Assembly (NCBI RefSeq): GCF_000295095.1
Contig: NZ_JH806632.1
Coordinates: 215,219-279,218 of the forward strand
Length of the DNA stretch: 64,000 nt
Reading direction: 5' to 3'
Source of the DNA: Actinomyces timonensis DSM 23838
Lineage (GTDB): Bacteria > Actinomycetota > Actinomycetes > Actinomycetales > Actinomycetaceae
Shown here: positions 7,848-17,107 of the stretch, in pieces
How positions within the stretch are numbered: the first letter of the stretch is position 1
Layout: the number at the start of each line of letters is the position of its first letter
Notes under the pieces: model-generated
Seen by the model: only the letters and a program-made list of their open reading frames with translations
What the model was told of the DNA's origin: nothing
Databases searched by the model: none
Made by a program: the position numbers and the translations under genes

Positions 7848-8666
7848 ATGCCAGCAGTCCCGACTCCACGATCGTCGCGCCGCCATCCGAGCCCCGCTCC
7901 TCCTGCCGCGGCGCATTCTGGCCGCCAGCGCCAGATCCTTGCCGCGCTCAGCCCGACGACACCGCTCTCCGTGGCGGCGCTCGCCAGGCTCACCGGGGTC
8001 TCAGAGGTGACGATCCGCCGGGATCTGACCGACCTCGCGAGGGACGGCTTCGTGATCCGGCTACATGGAGGAGCCCTGCGCGCGCCGAGGCGAGGGGCAT
8101 CGCAGCCGATCGCCTTGCGCCGCGCCGAGGACATCGACATCAAGCGGCACCTCGCCCGCGCCACGGCAGCGCTCATCGAGGACGGCGACAGCGTCATCAT
8201 CGACAACGGCACCACCTGCCAGCTCGTCGCGGAAGCACTCGCCGGCCGGGAGATCCGGGTACTGGCGCTCTCCCTGGGCGCGGCCGCGGCGCTGGCGTCC
8301 GTGCCGGGCGCCCAGGTGACCATCCCCGGCGGGGCGGTGGAGACGGACACTCTGTCCATGCTGACCACCTCCGCGGTCGACGCCGTTCGCGCCTTCCGCG
8401 CCGACGTCGGCATCCTCGGGGCCTGCGCAGCCTCTCCGGAGAGCGGATTGACCTGCACGGAGACCTATGACGCCACGCTGAAAGCGGCGATCATCGCCTC
8501 CTCGGCGAATAGGTTCATGCCGGCCACTCCCCGCAAGCTCACGCGCTCGTCAACCTACCGCTTCGGCGAGGTGGCGGACCTGGATGTCCTGCTGACCACC
8601 GATGGGCTTGAGGCCGATGTGCTGGAGGGCCTGCGCGGCTGCGGCGTCGACCTCCGCCTGTGCTGA
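7848..8666 (+). CDS. DeoR-family transcriptional regulator
   Basis: A 272-aa regulator. The N-terminal helix-turn-helix (residues about 28-80) includes LARLTGVSEVTIRRDLTDLARDG followed by IRLHGGAL, the standard DeoR pattern. The C-terminal sensor domain has VIIDNGTTCQLVAEAL and a GILGACAAS segment, as in family members that bind phosphorylated sugars. The start at MPAVPTP was chosen because GGAGGG lies 5 nt upstream; MEGV four codons earlier is possible. The upstream palindromes suggest autoregulation. The target pathway is not evident. Confidence 0.85.
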   Translation: MPAVPTPRSSRRHPSPAPPAAAHSGRQRQILAALSPTTPLSVAALARLTGVSEVTIRRDLTDLARDGFVIRLHGGALRAPRRGASQPIALRRAEDIDIKRHLARATAALIEDGDSVIIDNGTTCQLVAEALAGREIRVLALSLGAAAALASVPGAQVTIPGGAVETDTLSMLTTSAVDAVRAFRADVGILGACAASPESGLTCTETYDATLKAAIIASSANRFMPATPRKLTRSSTYRFGEVADLDVLLTTDGLEADVLEGLRGCGVDLRLC

Positions 8667-8726
8667 TCGTCCCGCCCAGCGACAACGACGGCGCTAGTCG
8701 GTCGCCTGATCCCGACGATCAGCCCT

Positions 8727-8769
8727 GTTGGTCAACACAGTTGACCAACTTTCGCGCGCGCCTTACCCT
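8727..8769 (+). promoter_or_regulatory. Promoter and operator of the vapBC-like pair, leaderless
   Basis: A perfect inverted repeat GTTGGTCAA (8727-8735), 5 bases, TTGACCAAC (8741-8749) contains the -35 box TTGACC (8741-8746). Seventeen bases later is the -10 box TACCCT (8764-8769), and 6 bases after that the antitoxin ATG at 8776. The arrangement predicts a leaderless mRNA whose promoter is covered when the antitoxin or TA complex binds the palindrome. Confidence 0.75.
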
Positions 8770-8775
8770 CAAGGC

Positions 8776-9021
8776 ATGAGCACGACGACGATCGAGGAGA
8801 CGACGGTCAAGGTCCAGCAGGCCAAGACGCATCTATCCTCACTCCTGACTCAGGTGGAGGCTGGAACCACGATCACCATCGCCCGCGGCTCGACGCCGGT
8901 GGCGCGACTGACTCCCATCGACGCGGGAGAGCGAGAACTCGGTTTTGGCGGCTACCACCTCCCTGACTCATTCTTCGAGGAGCTTCCCGAGGAAGAACTG
9001 GCCTCCTGGGAGATGCGGTGA
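8776..9021 (+). CDS. Antitoxin, Phd/YefM type
   Basis: An 81-aa protein. The N-terminal half (VKVQQAKTHLSSLLTQVEAG, then TTITIARGSTPVARLTPI) is the Phd/YefM DNA-binding and dimerisation fold. The C-terminal part, rich in Glu and aromatic residues (FFEELPEEELASW), is the usual flexible toxin-neutralising tail. The start at MSTTTIEE sits 6 nt after a -10 box. It is translationally coupled to the PIN-domain toxin (TGATG overlap) and should repress its own promoter through the palindrome at 8727-8749. Confidence 0.85.
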   Translation: MSTTTIEETTVKVQQAKTHLSSLLTQVEAGTTITIARGSTPVARLTPIDAGERELGFGGYHLPDSFFEELPEEELASWEMR

Positions 9022-9413
9022 TGGACGGGTTCCTCCTGGACACCCACACCCTCATCTGGGCGATCAACGAGCCGAGCAGGCTCGGCGAGCACGCGTTGCC
9101 GGTTCTTCGCGACCGCGCGAGTCAGCTCTACGTCTCGTCCGCATCCGCCTGGGAGATCCAAACCAAGTCCAGGATCGGCAAACTCCCCGGAGCCGACGCG
9201 TGGCTGAACACGCTTGAGCATCAGATCGACCGGCTCGGCGCGGTCATCATCCCCATCGCATGGCCGCACGCGCGCCTGGCTGGTGCTATGGAATGGGAGC
9301 ACCGAGACCCCTTCGACCGCATGATCGCCGCCCAGGCCATGCTCGAGTCCTGCACGCTCGTCACCGCCGACACCGCCTTCGCAACGCTCCCTGGCCTCAC
9401 AACGCTCTGGTGA
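9021..9413 (+). CDS. PIN-domain ribonuclease toxin (VapC-like)
   Basis: A 130-aa PIN-domain protein expected to cleave RNA when released from its antitoxin. The acidic active-site residues are present: Asp in FLLDTHTLIWAI, Glu in SAWEIQTKSRIGKL, Asp in HRDPFDRMIAAQA and Asp in LVTAD. The ATG overlaps the antitoxin stop (TGATG); a GTG one codon earlier is less likely. The pairing of a PIN toxin with a Phd-type antitoxin is common. A strong hairpin follows at 9436. Confidence 0.87.
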   Translation: MDGFLLDTHTLIWAINEPSRLGEHALPVLRDRASQLYVSSASAWEIQTKSRIGKLPGADAWLNTLEHQIDRLGAVIIPIAWPHARLAGAMEWEHRDPFDRMIAAQAMLESCTLVTADTAFATLPGLTTLW

Positions 9414-9435
9414 CCAGCATCGAGCCCGCCAACAA

Positions 9436-9478
9436 CGACGGCGCCCGCCTCCTTCTCTCAAGGAGGCGGGCGCCGTCG
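9436..9478. terminator. Bidirectional terminator, 19-bp perfect stem
   Basis: Bases 9436-9454 are the exact reverse complement of 9460-9478 around the 5-base loop CTCTC. The hairpin lies between the convergent vapC-like gene (ending 9413) and fumC (ending 9524), so it probably terminates both. Confidence 0.85.
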
Positions 9479-9523
9479 GCGGTATCGCTGAAGCCCGCAG
9501 GCCAGCCGCTCAGCGGGCGCGGC

Positions 9524-10945
<1,422 letters not shown>

Positions 10946-11018
10946 GGCCCCAAGGCTAGCGGCCCCGGCGCCCCCGCGCGGGGACGGGCGTCCCACCGGC
11001 CGTGGCGCTGGTCACGGC

Positions 11019-11870
11019 TCAGTCGCCGCCCTCCTCGGTGATCCGCCACGTGACGCCGTAGCGGTCGCGGCACCAGCCGTTGACCTCCGCCTCGGGAACG
11101 TGGGAGAGGGCACCGAGGTAGTAGTCGCGCTCGGCCTGGCTGGGGGCGTGGATGTGGAAGGAGCCGCCGGCGGTGAAGGTGAAGTCGTTGACCTCCATGC
11201 CGTCCATCGCCACGATCCACTCCTGGCCCACGCAAAAGTCGGAGAAGATGACCCGCTCCGGCCTCTCGGGGTCCGTGACGCGCTGGCCCAGGGAAGAGTC
11301 GGGGAAGGCGCCCAGGTAGTGGTCGACGGCGTCGCGGGCCTTCCCCAGGCTCGTCCCGGCGAAGGTGAGGGCGGGCAGGGTGAAGGGGCGGGGGTCGCCC
11401 TCCGGCTTGGTGAGCATGAGCTGGAAGTGCAGGCCGAAGCGGTCCTCGACCCAGCCGTACAGGCCCGACCACGGGTAGGCGTCCAGGTCCATGAGGGCTT
11501 GGCCGCCGTCGATGAGCCGGGCCCACAGCCGGCGCAGACTGCCCTCGGCGTCGTCGATCACCGAGGGGTCGAAGTTGAGCATGAGGCTCATGGCGGGCCC
11601 GGGGGCGTTCTCGTCGGCGGCGTTGATGAGCCCGATCGTGGTGCCCGCGATGTCGAGGAAGGCCACGCGGGTCGCGCCGGCGAACTCGGGGCGGTACCAC
11701 GGCAGCGGGTCGGGGTAGGTCAGGCGACCGGTGCTGCGGGCCTCGATCCCGGCCTCGGCGAAGGCCTCCAGGTAGAAGTCGATGGCGGCGTCGGCCGTGT
11801 GGTCCATCCAGAAGGTGGGCATGAGCCGGGGCGCGGGCAGCGGGACGGCGGGTGTGGAAGCTGACTGCAT
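11019..11870 (-). CDS. VOC superfamily protein with two modules (PhnB-like)
   Basis: A 283-aa protein with two tandem PhnB/VOC-like modules: the first begins LMPTFWMDHTADAAIDFYLEA in pieces, the second near LTFAGTSLGKARDAVDHYLG. Both have the W/F-D-x-x-A-x-x-A-I-D-F-Y type helix of this group and end in D-R-Y/F-G segments (DRFGLHFQL and DRYGVTWRI). Such proteins are often annotated as 3-demethylubiquinone methyltransferase-like, but no methyltransferase motif is present. A TAGGCT -10 box 6 nt before the ATG suggests leaderless transcription. The substrate is unknown. Confidence 0.75.
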   Translation of the reverse strand: MQSASTPAVPLPAPRLMPTFWMDHTADAAIDFYLEAFAEAGIEARSTGRLTYPDPLPWYRPEFAGATRVAFLDIAGTTIGLINAADENAPGPAMSLMLNFDPSVIDDAEGSLRRLWARLIDGGQALMDLDAYPWSGLYGWVEDRFGLHFQLMLTKPEGDPRPFTLPALTFAGTSLGKARDAVDHYLGAFPDSSLGQRVTDPERPERVIFSDFCVGQEWIVAMDGMEVNDFTFTAGGSFHIHAPSQAERDYYLGALSHVPEAEVNGWCRDRYGVTWRITEEGGD

Positions 11871-11952
11871 CCGCGCAGCCTAACCGGGCTGGCCTGGGAG
11901 AGCGCTGGACCGCGCCCGCGCGCCGGGCGGAGGGAGCGGGCCTCGTCCGCGC

Positions 11953-12672
11953 TCAGCCAGCGGAGGCCAGCACCTGGCCCAGGTCCACCAGCCCCGTTCG
12001 CAGGGCGAGGAGCACGAGCTGGACACGGTCGCGGCTGCCGGTCTTGGCCAGCAGGTGGGAGATATGCGTCTTGACGGTCGCCATGGACAGCCAGAGGCGG
12101 TCGCAGATCTCCTGGTTGGTCAGGCCCAGGGCAATGAGCCCGAGGATCTCCTTCTCCCGCTCGGTCACCCCCGCCGGCAGGGACGACGGCGCCGCCGCGG
12201 CACCGCCCGCAGCGCCCGCTGTCCCCGTAGCGCCCACCGGGCCCGCGCCCCGGCCGTCGCGCATCGCCGCGAGGAGGCGGCGCGTGGGGCCGGGCGAGAT
12301 GACGGAGTCGCCCGCGCGCACCGTGCGGATCGCGGCGATGATCTCCTCCGGCGGTGTCGATTTGAGGAGGAACCCCGCGGCCCCCGCCTCGATGGCGCCA
12401 AGAACGTAGCCGTCGGTGTCGAAGGTGGTCAGGATGATGATGCTGCCCGGGCGCCCCTCGGCGACGAAGGCCCGCGTGGCCTCCAGGCCGTCCATGACCG
12501 GCATCTGCACGTCCATGAGGATGATGTCCACGGGGTCGGCCGCGCATCGGCGCAGCGCGTCGGCGCCGTCGACGGCCTGCCAGGCGACCTCGATGTCCTC
12601 CTGGGCGCCCAGGATCATGGCCATGCCCGCGGTGATGAGCCGCTCGTCGTCGGCCAGTCCCACACGGATCAT
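11953..12672 (-). CDS. Two-component response regulator, NarL/LuxR type
   Basis: A 239-aa regulator. The receiver domain has the acidic pair (ADDE), the phosphoacceptor Asp in DIILMDVQMPVMDG and the conserved Lys in AAGFLLKSTPPEE. An Ala/Gly-rich linker leads to a LuxR-type helix-turn-helix (TEREKEILGLIALGLTNQEI, then TVKTHISHLLAK). It lies 24 bases downstream of the sensor kinase gene and is probably co-transcribed. Divergence from an ABC exporter suggests that this exporter is its target, perhaps through the inverted repeat at 14038-14081. Confidence 0.92.
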   Translation of the reverse strand: MIRVGLADDERLITAGMAMILGAQEDIEVAWQAVDGADALRRCAADPVDIILMDVQMPVMDGLEATRAFVAEGRPGSIIILTTFDTDGYVLGAIEAGAAGFLLKSTPPEEIIAAIRTVRAGDSVISPGPTRRLLAAMRDGRGAGPVGATGTAGAAGGAAAAPSSLPAGVTEREKEILGLIALGLTNQEICDRLWLSMATVKTHISHLLAKTGSRDRVQLVLLALRTGLVDLGQVLASAG

Positions 12673-12696
12673 GCCGCTCCTCCCCCGTTGCTGCTG

Positions 12697-13995
12697 CTAG
12701 CCCAAAGGCAGGCTGACGGCGACCCGCCAACCGCCCTCGGGCGTCGGTCCAGCGCTGAGGCTACCGCCAAGCGCCTCGGCGCGCTGCCTCATCCCCGACA
12801 GGCCGAGGCCGGTTCCCGGGCCCGTGTCCGCGCCGCCAGCGTCATTGGAGATCTCAGCGACGCACTCACTGCCGCCGATCCGCGCCTCGATCCGGGTGGT
12901 GGCGCCGGGCGCGTGGCGCAGGATATTGGCCAGGGCCTCGCGGACGATGCGGGCGAGCGCGTCCTCCGCGGCGGCCGGGGGCTCGCATCGCGTGGTCATC
13001 GTGAGGGAGACGGGGAGCCCAGCGAGGCGGGCCTCCTGGACGACGCCGAGCAGGCTCGGGCCGTGGGACTCCTGCGGGGCTGCCTGGAGCGGGGCCTTCG
13101 GGGCGGGCATGGTCGCTGCTGGGGGCTCAGCGGACACTGCCGGCGCCGAGGGCGGCGCCGACGGGGCCTGCGCGGCGGGCGCCTCGTCGTCGCGCAGGAC
13201 CTCCAGCAGTCCCCGGACCTCCTCGATCGATGCCCGGGCGGTCCTGCCGATCACCGCGAGCGCCTCGCTGGCGGTGTCGGGATCGGCCCCCATGACGGCG
13301 CGGGCCCCCTCGGCCTGCATGGCGATCGCGGACAGGGAGTGCCCGACGGCGTCGTGCACGCCCCGGGCGATGCGGTTGCGCTCGGCGGAGACGGCGAGGC
13401 GCCGCTCGGCGTCCTGCTGGGCCTCGAGGACAGCGGCCCGCTCGATCGCCTGCTCGTAGCGCTCCCTGCGGCGCCGTCGGGACTCACCGATGAAGGCGGC
13501 GAGCGTGATGACCGTCCAGGCCGAGGCGAGCACCATGAACCATCGGATGGGGTCGTGGAACTCCGGGGTGAGAAGCTCCTGGAGACGCAGCCCGTAAGCG
13601 GCCAGGAGCACCTCCACGCCAGTGCCGGCGTAGATGGCGCCCAGCAGGAGCCACCTCCAGGGCGCGGCGAGGCGGGACTGGGTGGTCTCGGCGGCAACCA
13701 GGGTGACGATGGCGGCAAGGGGCGAGATCTGGGTGAACACGGCGACATGGGCGACCATCGCCGCGCCGGTGACGAGGACGAAGGCCAGTGGGTGGCGGCG
13801 CCGCACCATGAGCATCACGACGCCCACGGCCATGAGCGCTGCGTAGACGCCGGTGGCCACGGCGCCGTCGAGAGCGGGAATCGACTTCGGGCGCTGCGAT
13901 GATCCCATGAGCAGCATCAGGACGGCGATCGCCACTCCCATTGGGTCGATATGCGCGCGCAGGCGCGCCACCGCCCGCGTCTTCCTCTCCTTCAT
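12697..13995 (-). CDS. Sensor histidine kinase, NarL-partner type (HisKA_3)
   Basis: A 432-aa membrane kinase. The first 160 residues contain about five hydrophobic helices with little extracytoplasmic sequence, typical of kinases that sense membrane-active compounds or their own transporter. The phosphoacceptor His is in RIARGVHDAVGHSLSAIAMQ, and the C-terminal ATPase domain has DAGGADTGPGTGLGLSGMRQ. An Ala/Pro-rich insertion lies between them. A TACGGT box 6 nt before the ATG suggests leaderless transcription, divergent from the ABC operon at 14149. Confidence 0.9.
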   Translation of the reverse strand: MKERKTRAVARLRAHIDPMGVAIAVLMLLMGSSQRPKSIPALDGAVATGVYAALMAVGVVMLMVRRRHPLAFVLVTGAAMVAHVAVFTQISPLAAIVTLVAAETTQSRLAAPWRWLLLGAIYAGTGVEVLLAAYGLRLQELLTPEFHDPIRWFMVLASAWTVITLAAFIGESRRRRRERYEQAIERAAVLEAQQDAERRLAVSAERNRIARGVHDAVGHSLSAIAMQAEGARAVMGADPDTASEALAVIGRTARASIEEVRGLLEVLRDDEAPAAQAPSAPPSAPAVSAEPPAATMPAPKAPLQAAPQESHGPSLLGVVQEARLAGLPVSLTMTTRCEPPAAAEDALARIVREALANILRHAPGATTRIEARIGGSECVAEISNDAGGADTGPGTGLGLSGMRQRAEALGGSLSAGPTPEGGWRVAVSLPLG

Positions 13996-14037
13996 GGGAA
14001 CACCGTAGGCGGAGGCCTCCCCTGGGGCCTCAGGCCA

Positions 14038-14081
14038 CGGTATGAAGCAGAGCGGGTGCCGGGCGGCGCCGCCTCATACCG
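14038..14081. promoter_or_regulatory. Inverted repeat CGGTATGA / TCATACCG between the kinase and ABC operons
   Basis: Half-sites CGGTATGA (14038-14045) and TCATACCG (14074-14081) are perfect inverted copies separated by 28 bases. They lie in the 150-base divergent intergenic region. The half-sites are candidates for binding of the adjacent NarL-type regulator. Confidence 0.45.
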
Positions 14082-14148
14082 CGGTCCGCCATCGCTTTCA
14101 GGCCGCAGCCCGACGACGCCGCCCCGCCGGTCGGGAAGCCTTGGGGGC

Positions 14149-15123
14149 ATGACAACTCACGCTTTCCCCGCCTCCGCCTGCGCCATCACCACCGAGGGCC
14201 TGACGAGGTCCTTCTCCGGGCGCACCGTCGTCGACTCACTCGACCTCCATGTGCCCGCCGGGACGATCTATGGGTTTCTGGGCCCCAATGGCTCGGGCAA
14301 ATCCACCACGATGAAGATGCTCCTGGGCCTGCTCAGGCCCACGGCGGGGCGGATGACCGTCCTCGGCCAGCCCCTCACCCCGGCGGGCGCGCCCGAGCTC
14401 ATGGGGCGCATCGGCTCGCTCATCGAGGCGCCGCCCGGCTACGGGTACCTCACCGGGGCGGAGAACATGCGGCTCATCGCCCGGATGCTGGGCCTGGCAC
14501 AGGAGCAGACCGATCGGGCACTCGCGCTCGTGCGGCTCACCGAGCACAAGGACCGGCTCGTGCGCACCTATTCGCTGGGGATGAAGCAGCGCCTGGGGAT
14601 CGCCATCGCCCTGGCCCGCGAGCCCGAGCTTCTCATCCTCGATGAGCCCACCAACGGGCTTGACCCGGCGGGCATGGAGGAGGTGCGCGAGCTCCTTGTC
14701 AGCCTCACCGCCCAGGGCGTCACCGTGATGATCTCCAGCCACCTGCTCGACGAGGTCGAGCGCATGGCCGACGTCCTGGGGATCCTCAAGGACGGCCGCC
14801 TCGTCTTCGAGGGCACGCGGAAGGGCCTCATGGAGCTCAGCGTGCCGGATGTCGTCATCACGACCCCTCAGCACGATGACGCGCGGGCCGTGGCGGCGGC
14901 GCTCGTGGAGGCAGTCGGCCGCGCGGGGATCCGGCCCGGCGCGCAGATGCTTCCTCCCGGCAGGGGTGGCGAGCTGCGCCTCCGGGGCCTCGGCGCCGAC
15001 GGCGTCGCGGAGCTCATCCGCCGTCTCGTGGCTGCCGGTGTGCCGGTGCATGAGGCGCGCCGCGAGGAGCGGAGCCTGGAGGAGGTCTTCATGGGGATGA
15101 CCGGCCGCGGGGGCGCGCTATGA
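14149..15123 (+). CDS. ABC exporter ATP-binding protein (bacitracin/lantibiotic-resistance type)
   Basis: A 324-aa ATPase. Walker A is GPNGSGKST, the signature YSLGMKQRL, Walker B LLILDEPTNGLDPAG and the switch His SSHLL. The ABC2-type ATPase is followed by an extra C-terminal domain of about 90 residues. The YSLGMKQRL signature is typical of BcrA/LanF-like subunits of peptide-antibiotic efflux systems. The start at MTTHAF is 7 nt after an AAGCCT box. It is the first gene of a three-gene operon with two permeases, divergent from a two-component system. Confidence 0.88.
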   Translation: MTTHAFPASACAITTEGLTRSFSGRTVVDSLDLHVPAGTIYGFLGPNGSGKSTTMKMLLGLLRPTAGRMTVLGQPLTPAGAPELMGRIGSLIEAPPGYGYLTGAENMRLIARMLGLAQEQTDRALALVRLTEHKDRLVRTYSLGMKQRLGIAIALAREPELLILDEPTNGLDPAGMEEVRELLVSLTAQGVTVMISSHLLDEVERMADVLGILKDGRLVFEGTRKGLMELSVPDVVITTPQHDDARAVAAALVEAVGRAGIRPGAQMLPPGRGGELRLRGLGADGVAELIRRLVAAGVPVHEARREERSLEEVFMGMTGRGGAL

Positions 15124-15896
15124 GCCGGATGGGGCTGCGGCGGGCACTGCCGCTGGAGATGGCGAAACTGCGCCGGATGAGGGTCGCGCCCGTGGTGGCG
15201 GCGATCGTCCTGCCCGGCATCGGCCTGAGCACGATGCGGTTGTTCTCATCGTCGACGACGGCGTCCTGGACGGCGCCCGGGGTCGATCCGTGGCCGGCGC
15301 TCATGGTGAGCGCGGCGATGATGAGCGCGATCACCCACCAGATCCTCACCGCCGTGCTGGCGAGCCGCCAGGTGGAGATCGAGCACGCCGGCGCGGGCTG
15401 GAACCTGTGGTCGACGGTGGGGCTCGCGCCCGGGGCGCTGCTGCGCGTCAAACTCGCGGCACTGGCCCCCATCATCGTGCTCTCCTGCCTGGCCCAGGTG
15501 GGGGCCGTACTGGTCGTGGCGCGCCTGAGGGGCATCGAGGCGCCGCTCGACCCCATGCCGTGGGCGGTCCTCACAGCCGGGCTCATCTGCGTGGACCTGG
15601 CCATGTGCGCGGGGCTGCTGCTCCTGGCCGCGCGCTTCGCCAACCAGCTGCTGACGGTGGGCGCCGGGCTCATCGGCGCGTTCGCCTCGGCCTGCCTGTT
15701 CCCGGCGCCCCAGTGGGTGGCCAGGGCACTGCCATGGGGCTACTACGCCGTCGCCACCCCGGCGAGGATGACGAGCGCAGGTGGGGTGGGCGCGCATGGC
15801 TCGGGGCCGTGGCTCGTCGGCTTCATGGTGCTGGCGGGAGCGGTGTTCGCCGTCGCCACGCGCCGCATGGATCGCGGTGAGGGGCGAGTGGGATGA
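15120..15896 (+). CDS. ABC-2 type permease (LanE/LanG-like)
   Basis: A 258-aa permease with about six transmembrane helices. The N-terminal cytoplasmic segment LPLEMAKLRRMR precedes the first helix, a typical opening of ABC-2 permeases (E-x-x-K-L-R). Its ATG overlaps the ATPase stop (ATGA) and its stop overlaps the next permease start, so the three are translationally coupled. With two different permeases, the operon has the layout of lantibiotic self-immunity exporters. No lantibiotic biosynthesis genes are present, so resistance is more likely. Confidence 0.82.
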   Translation: MSRMGLRRALPLEMAKLRRMRVAPVVAAIVLPGIGLSTMRLFSSSTTASWTAPGVDPWPALMVSAAMMSAITHQILTAVLASRQVEIEHAGAGWNLWSTVGLAPGALLRVKLAALAPIIVLSCLAQVGAVLVVARLRGIEAPLDPMPWAVLTAGLICVDLAMCAGLLLLAARFANQLLTVGAGLIGAFASACLFPAPQWVARALPWGYYAVATPARMTSAGGVGAHGSGPWLVGFMVLAGAVFAVATRRMDRGEGRVG

Positions 15897-16786
15897 CGAC
15901 GATCGGCATCACAGGAATGACAGGCACGACGAGGAATCTGGAAGACAGGAGCGGGAGCATGAGCAGCAGTGCGCGAGCGAGCAGGAGCAGGAGCGGAGTC
16001 GGGAACGGAGCGAGCAGGACAGGGAGAAGGGGCCTCTCCGGGCTGCTGGCGGCGGAGCTCATCAAGCTCAAGCGCTCGAGCTCCTGGGTGATCGCGGTGC
16101 TCCTGCCGTTGCTGGCGGTGGTCACCGGGACGATCAACTACACGGCGAACAGCCAGGCGCTCCCGAGGGGCTGGGAGAGCCTGACCAGCCAGGTCATGCT
16201 GTTCTACTCGATGCTGTTCTTCTCCATCGGGGTGGCGCTGCTGGCCTCGATGGCGTGGCGGGTGGAGCACCAAGGGACGTCGTGGAACGCGATGCGCGCC
16301 AGTGGGCACAGCGCCACTGCGGTCGTCGCGGCCAAGACCCTCGTGGTGGTCGTGCCCGTGGCGGCGATGCAGATGGTGCTCGGCCTGCTCACCTACCTGT
16401 CCGGGGCGACGATCGGCGGCCTGGGCGCCGCGCCGCCGGTGGGCTGGCTGGGGTCGTGCGCGGTGGCGGTGCTCGCGGCGCTGCCGCTCATCGCCTGGCA
16501 GTCGTTGCTCTCGATGCTCATGCGATCCTTCGCGGCGCCGGTGGCGGCGGGATTCGTGGGCTGCGTGGCGGGTGTCGGGCTGCTCTACTCGTCCTCCCCG
16601 GTGGCCTCCGCCGTCCCACAGGGGCTCATCATGCGGGCGCTCACCCTGGGCACGACGGCGGTCTCCGACGCGGGGGATCTCGCGCTCGACGACGTGCTGC
16701 CCATCCTCGCCTGGGCCGGGGCGGGAGCCGCTGTGGCGTGGCTGGCGCTCCTCGCCGTCGCCCGCCGGACCGGCGGCGTCCGCTAA
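15893..16786 (+). CDS. ABC-2 type permease with Ser/Arg-rich N-terminal extension
   Basis: A 297-aa permease. The first 48 residues are polar and low-complexity (Ser/Arg/Gly-rich), then the typical LLAAELIKLKRSSSW segment introduces about six transmembrane helices. An internal ATG at codon 23 could be the real start, which would remove much of the extension, but the ATGA overlap with the previous gene favours the longer form. It resembles MutG/EpiE-type immunity permeases, as far as can be judged by eye, and would pair with the 258-aa permease. Confidence 0.8.
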   Translation: MTTIGITGMTGTTRNLEDRSGSMSSSARASRSRSGVGNGASRTGRRGLSGLLAAELIKLKRSSSWVIAVLLPLLAVVTGTINYTANSQALPRGWESLTSQVMLFYSMLFFSIGVALLASMAWRVEHQGTSWNAMRASGHSATAVVAAKTLVVVVPVAAMQMVLGLLTYLSGATIGGLGAAPPVGWLGSCAVAVLAALPLIAWQSLLSMLMRSFAAPVAAGFVGCVAGVGLLYSSSPVASAVPQGLIMRALTLGTTAVSDAGDLALDDVLPILAWAGAGAAVAWLALLAVARRTGGVR

Positions 16787-16857
16787 GGGCGGGGCCAGCG
16801 GGGAGCGCCCTCCGGGAGCCGCGCCCGGATCAGAGCCGCGCCCTCGGCCCCGCGTCG

Positions 16858-16959
16858 CCGTCTCGGCCCGCCCTTGCGCCCTCAGCCCGCAGAAACCGTC
16901 TCATCCTCGCAGTTCGAGGGCGCAAGGGCGGGCCGAGACGGTTTGTGCGGGCTGAGACG
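16858..16959. repeat. 26-bp perfect inverted repeat with nested repeats
   Basis: Bases 16858-16883 are the exact reverse complement of 16916-16941 (CCGTCTCGGCCCGCCC is one end). The 32-base loop carries CAGCCCGCAGAAACCGTCTC, which is repeated in inverted, slightly diverged form at about 16939-16959 across the right arm. The result is a long nested hairpin after the ABC operon. It may act as a terminator, but its size and nested copies resemble a small non-autonomous element. Confidence 0.7.
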
Positions 16960-16968
16960 GCAAACTAG

Positions 16969-17106
16969 ATCCCGAACAGTCCCCAGCGCGCCGGCCGAGT
17001 CCTGGTAGTGATCGCCTGGAGGGATGATGATGGGGATCTCCACCTCATCAACGCTTGGCGGGCAACCGGTGCCGATCTGAAGCCCGACAACCGGCAGGAG
17101 GATTGA
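16969..17106 (+). pseudogene. Truncated small-protein gene, possibly a BrnT/DUF4258-like toxin tail
   Basis: An open frame directly after TAG at 16966-16968 encodes a stretch including GRVLVVIAWRDDDGDLHLIN followed by AWRATGADLK, with no usable ATG. The V-V-x-A-W-x-D-D-G-x-x-x-L-I-x-A-x-x-A pattern recalls the C-terminal strands of BrnT or DUF4258-type small toxins. The 5' end appears to have been lost at the inverted-repeat element. The stop is 1 base before the ATG of the next small gene. The assignment is tentative. Confidence 0.3.
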
Positions 17107-17107
17107 C

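Noticed and set aside
14149-16786. A lantibiotic biosynthetic gene cluster
   Set aside because: Only exporter and regulatory genes are present. No precursor, dehydratase, cyclase or leader protease was found in the window.
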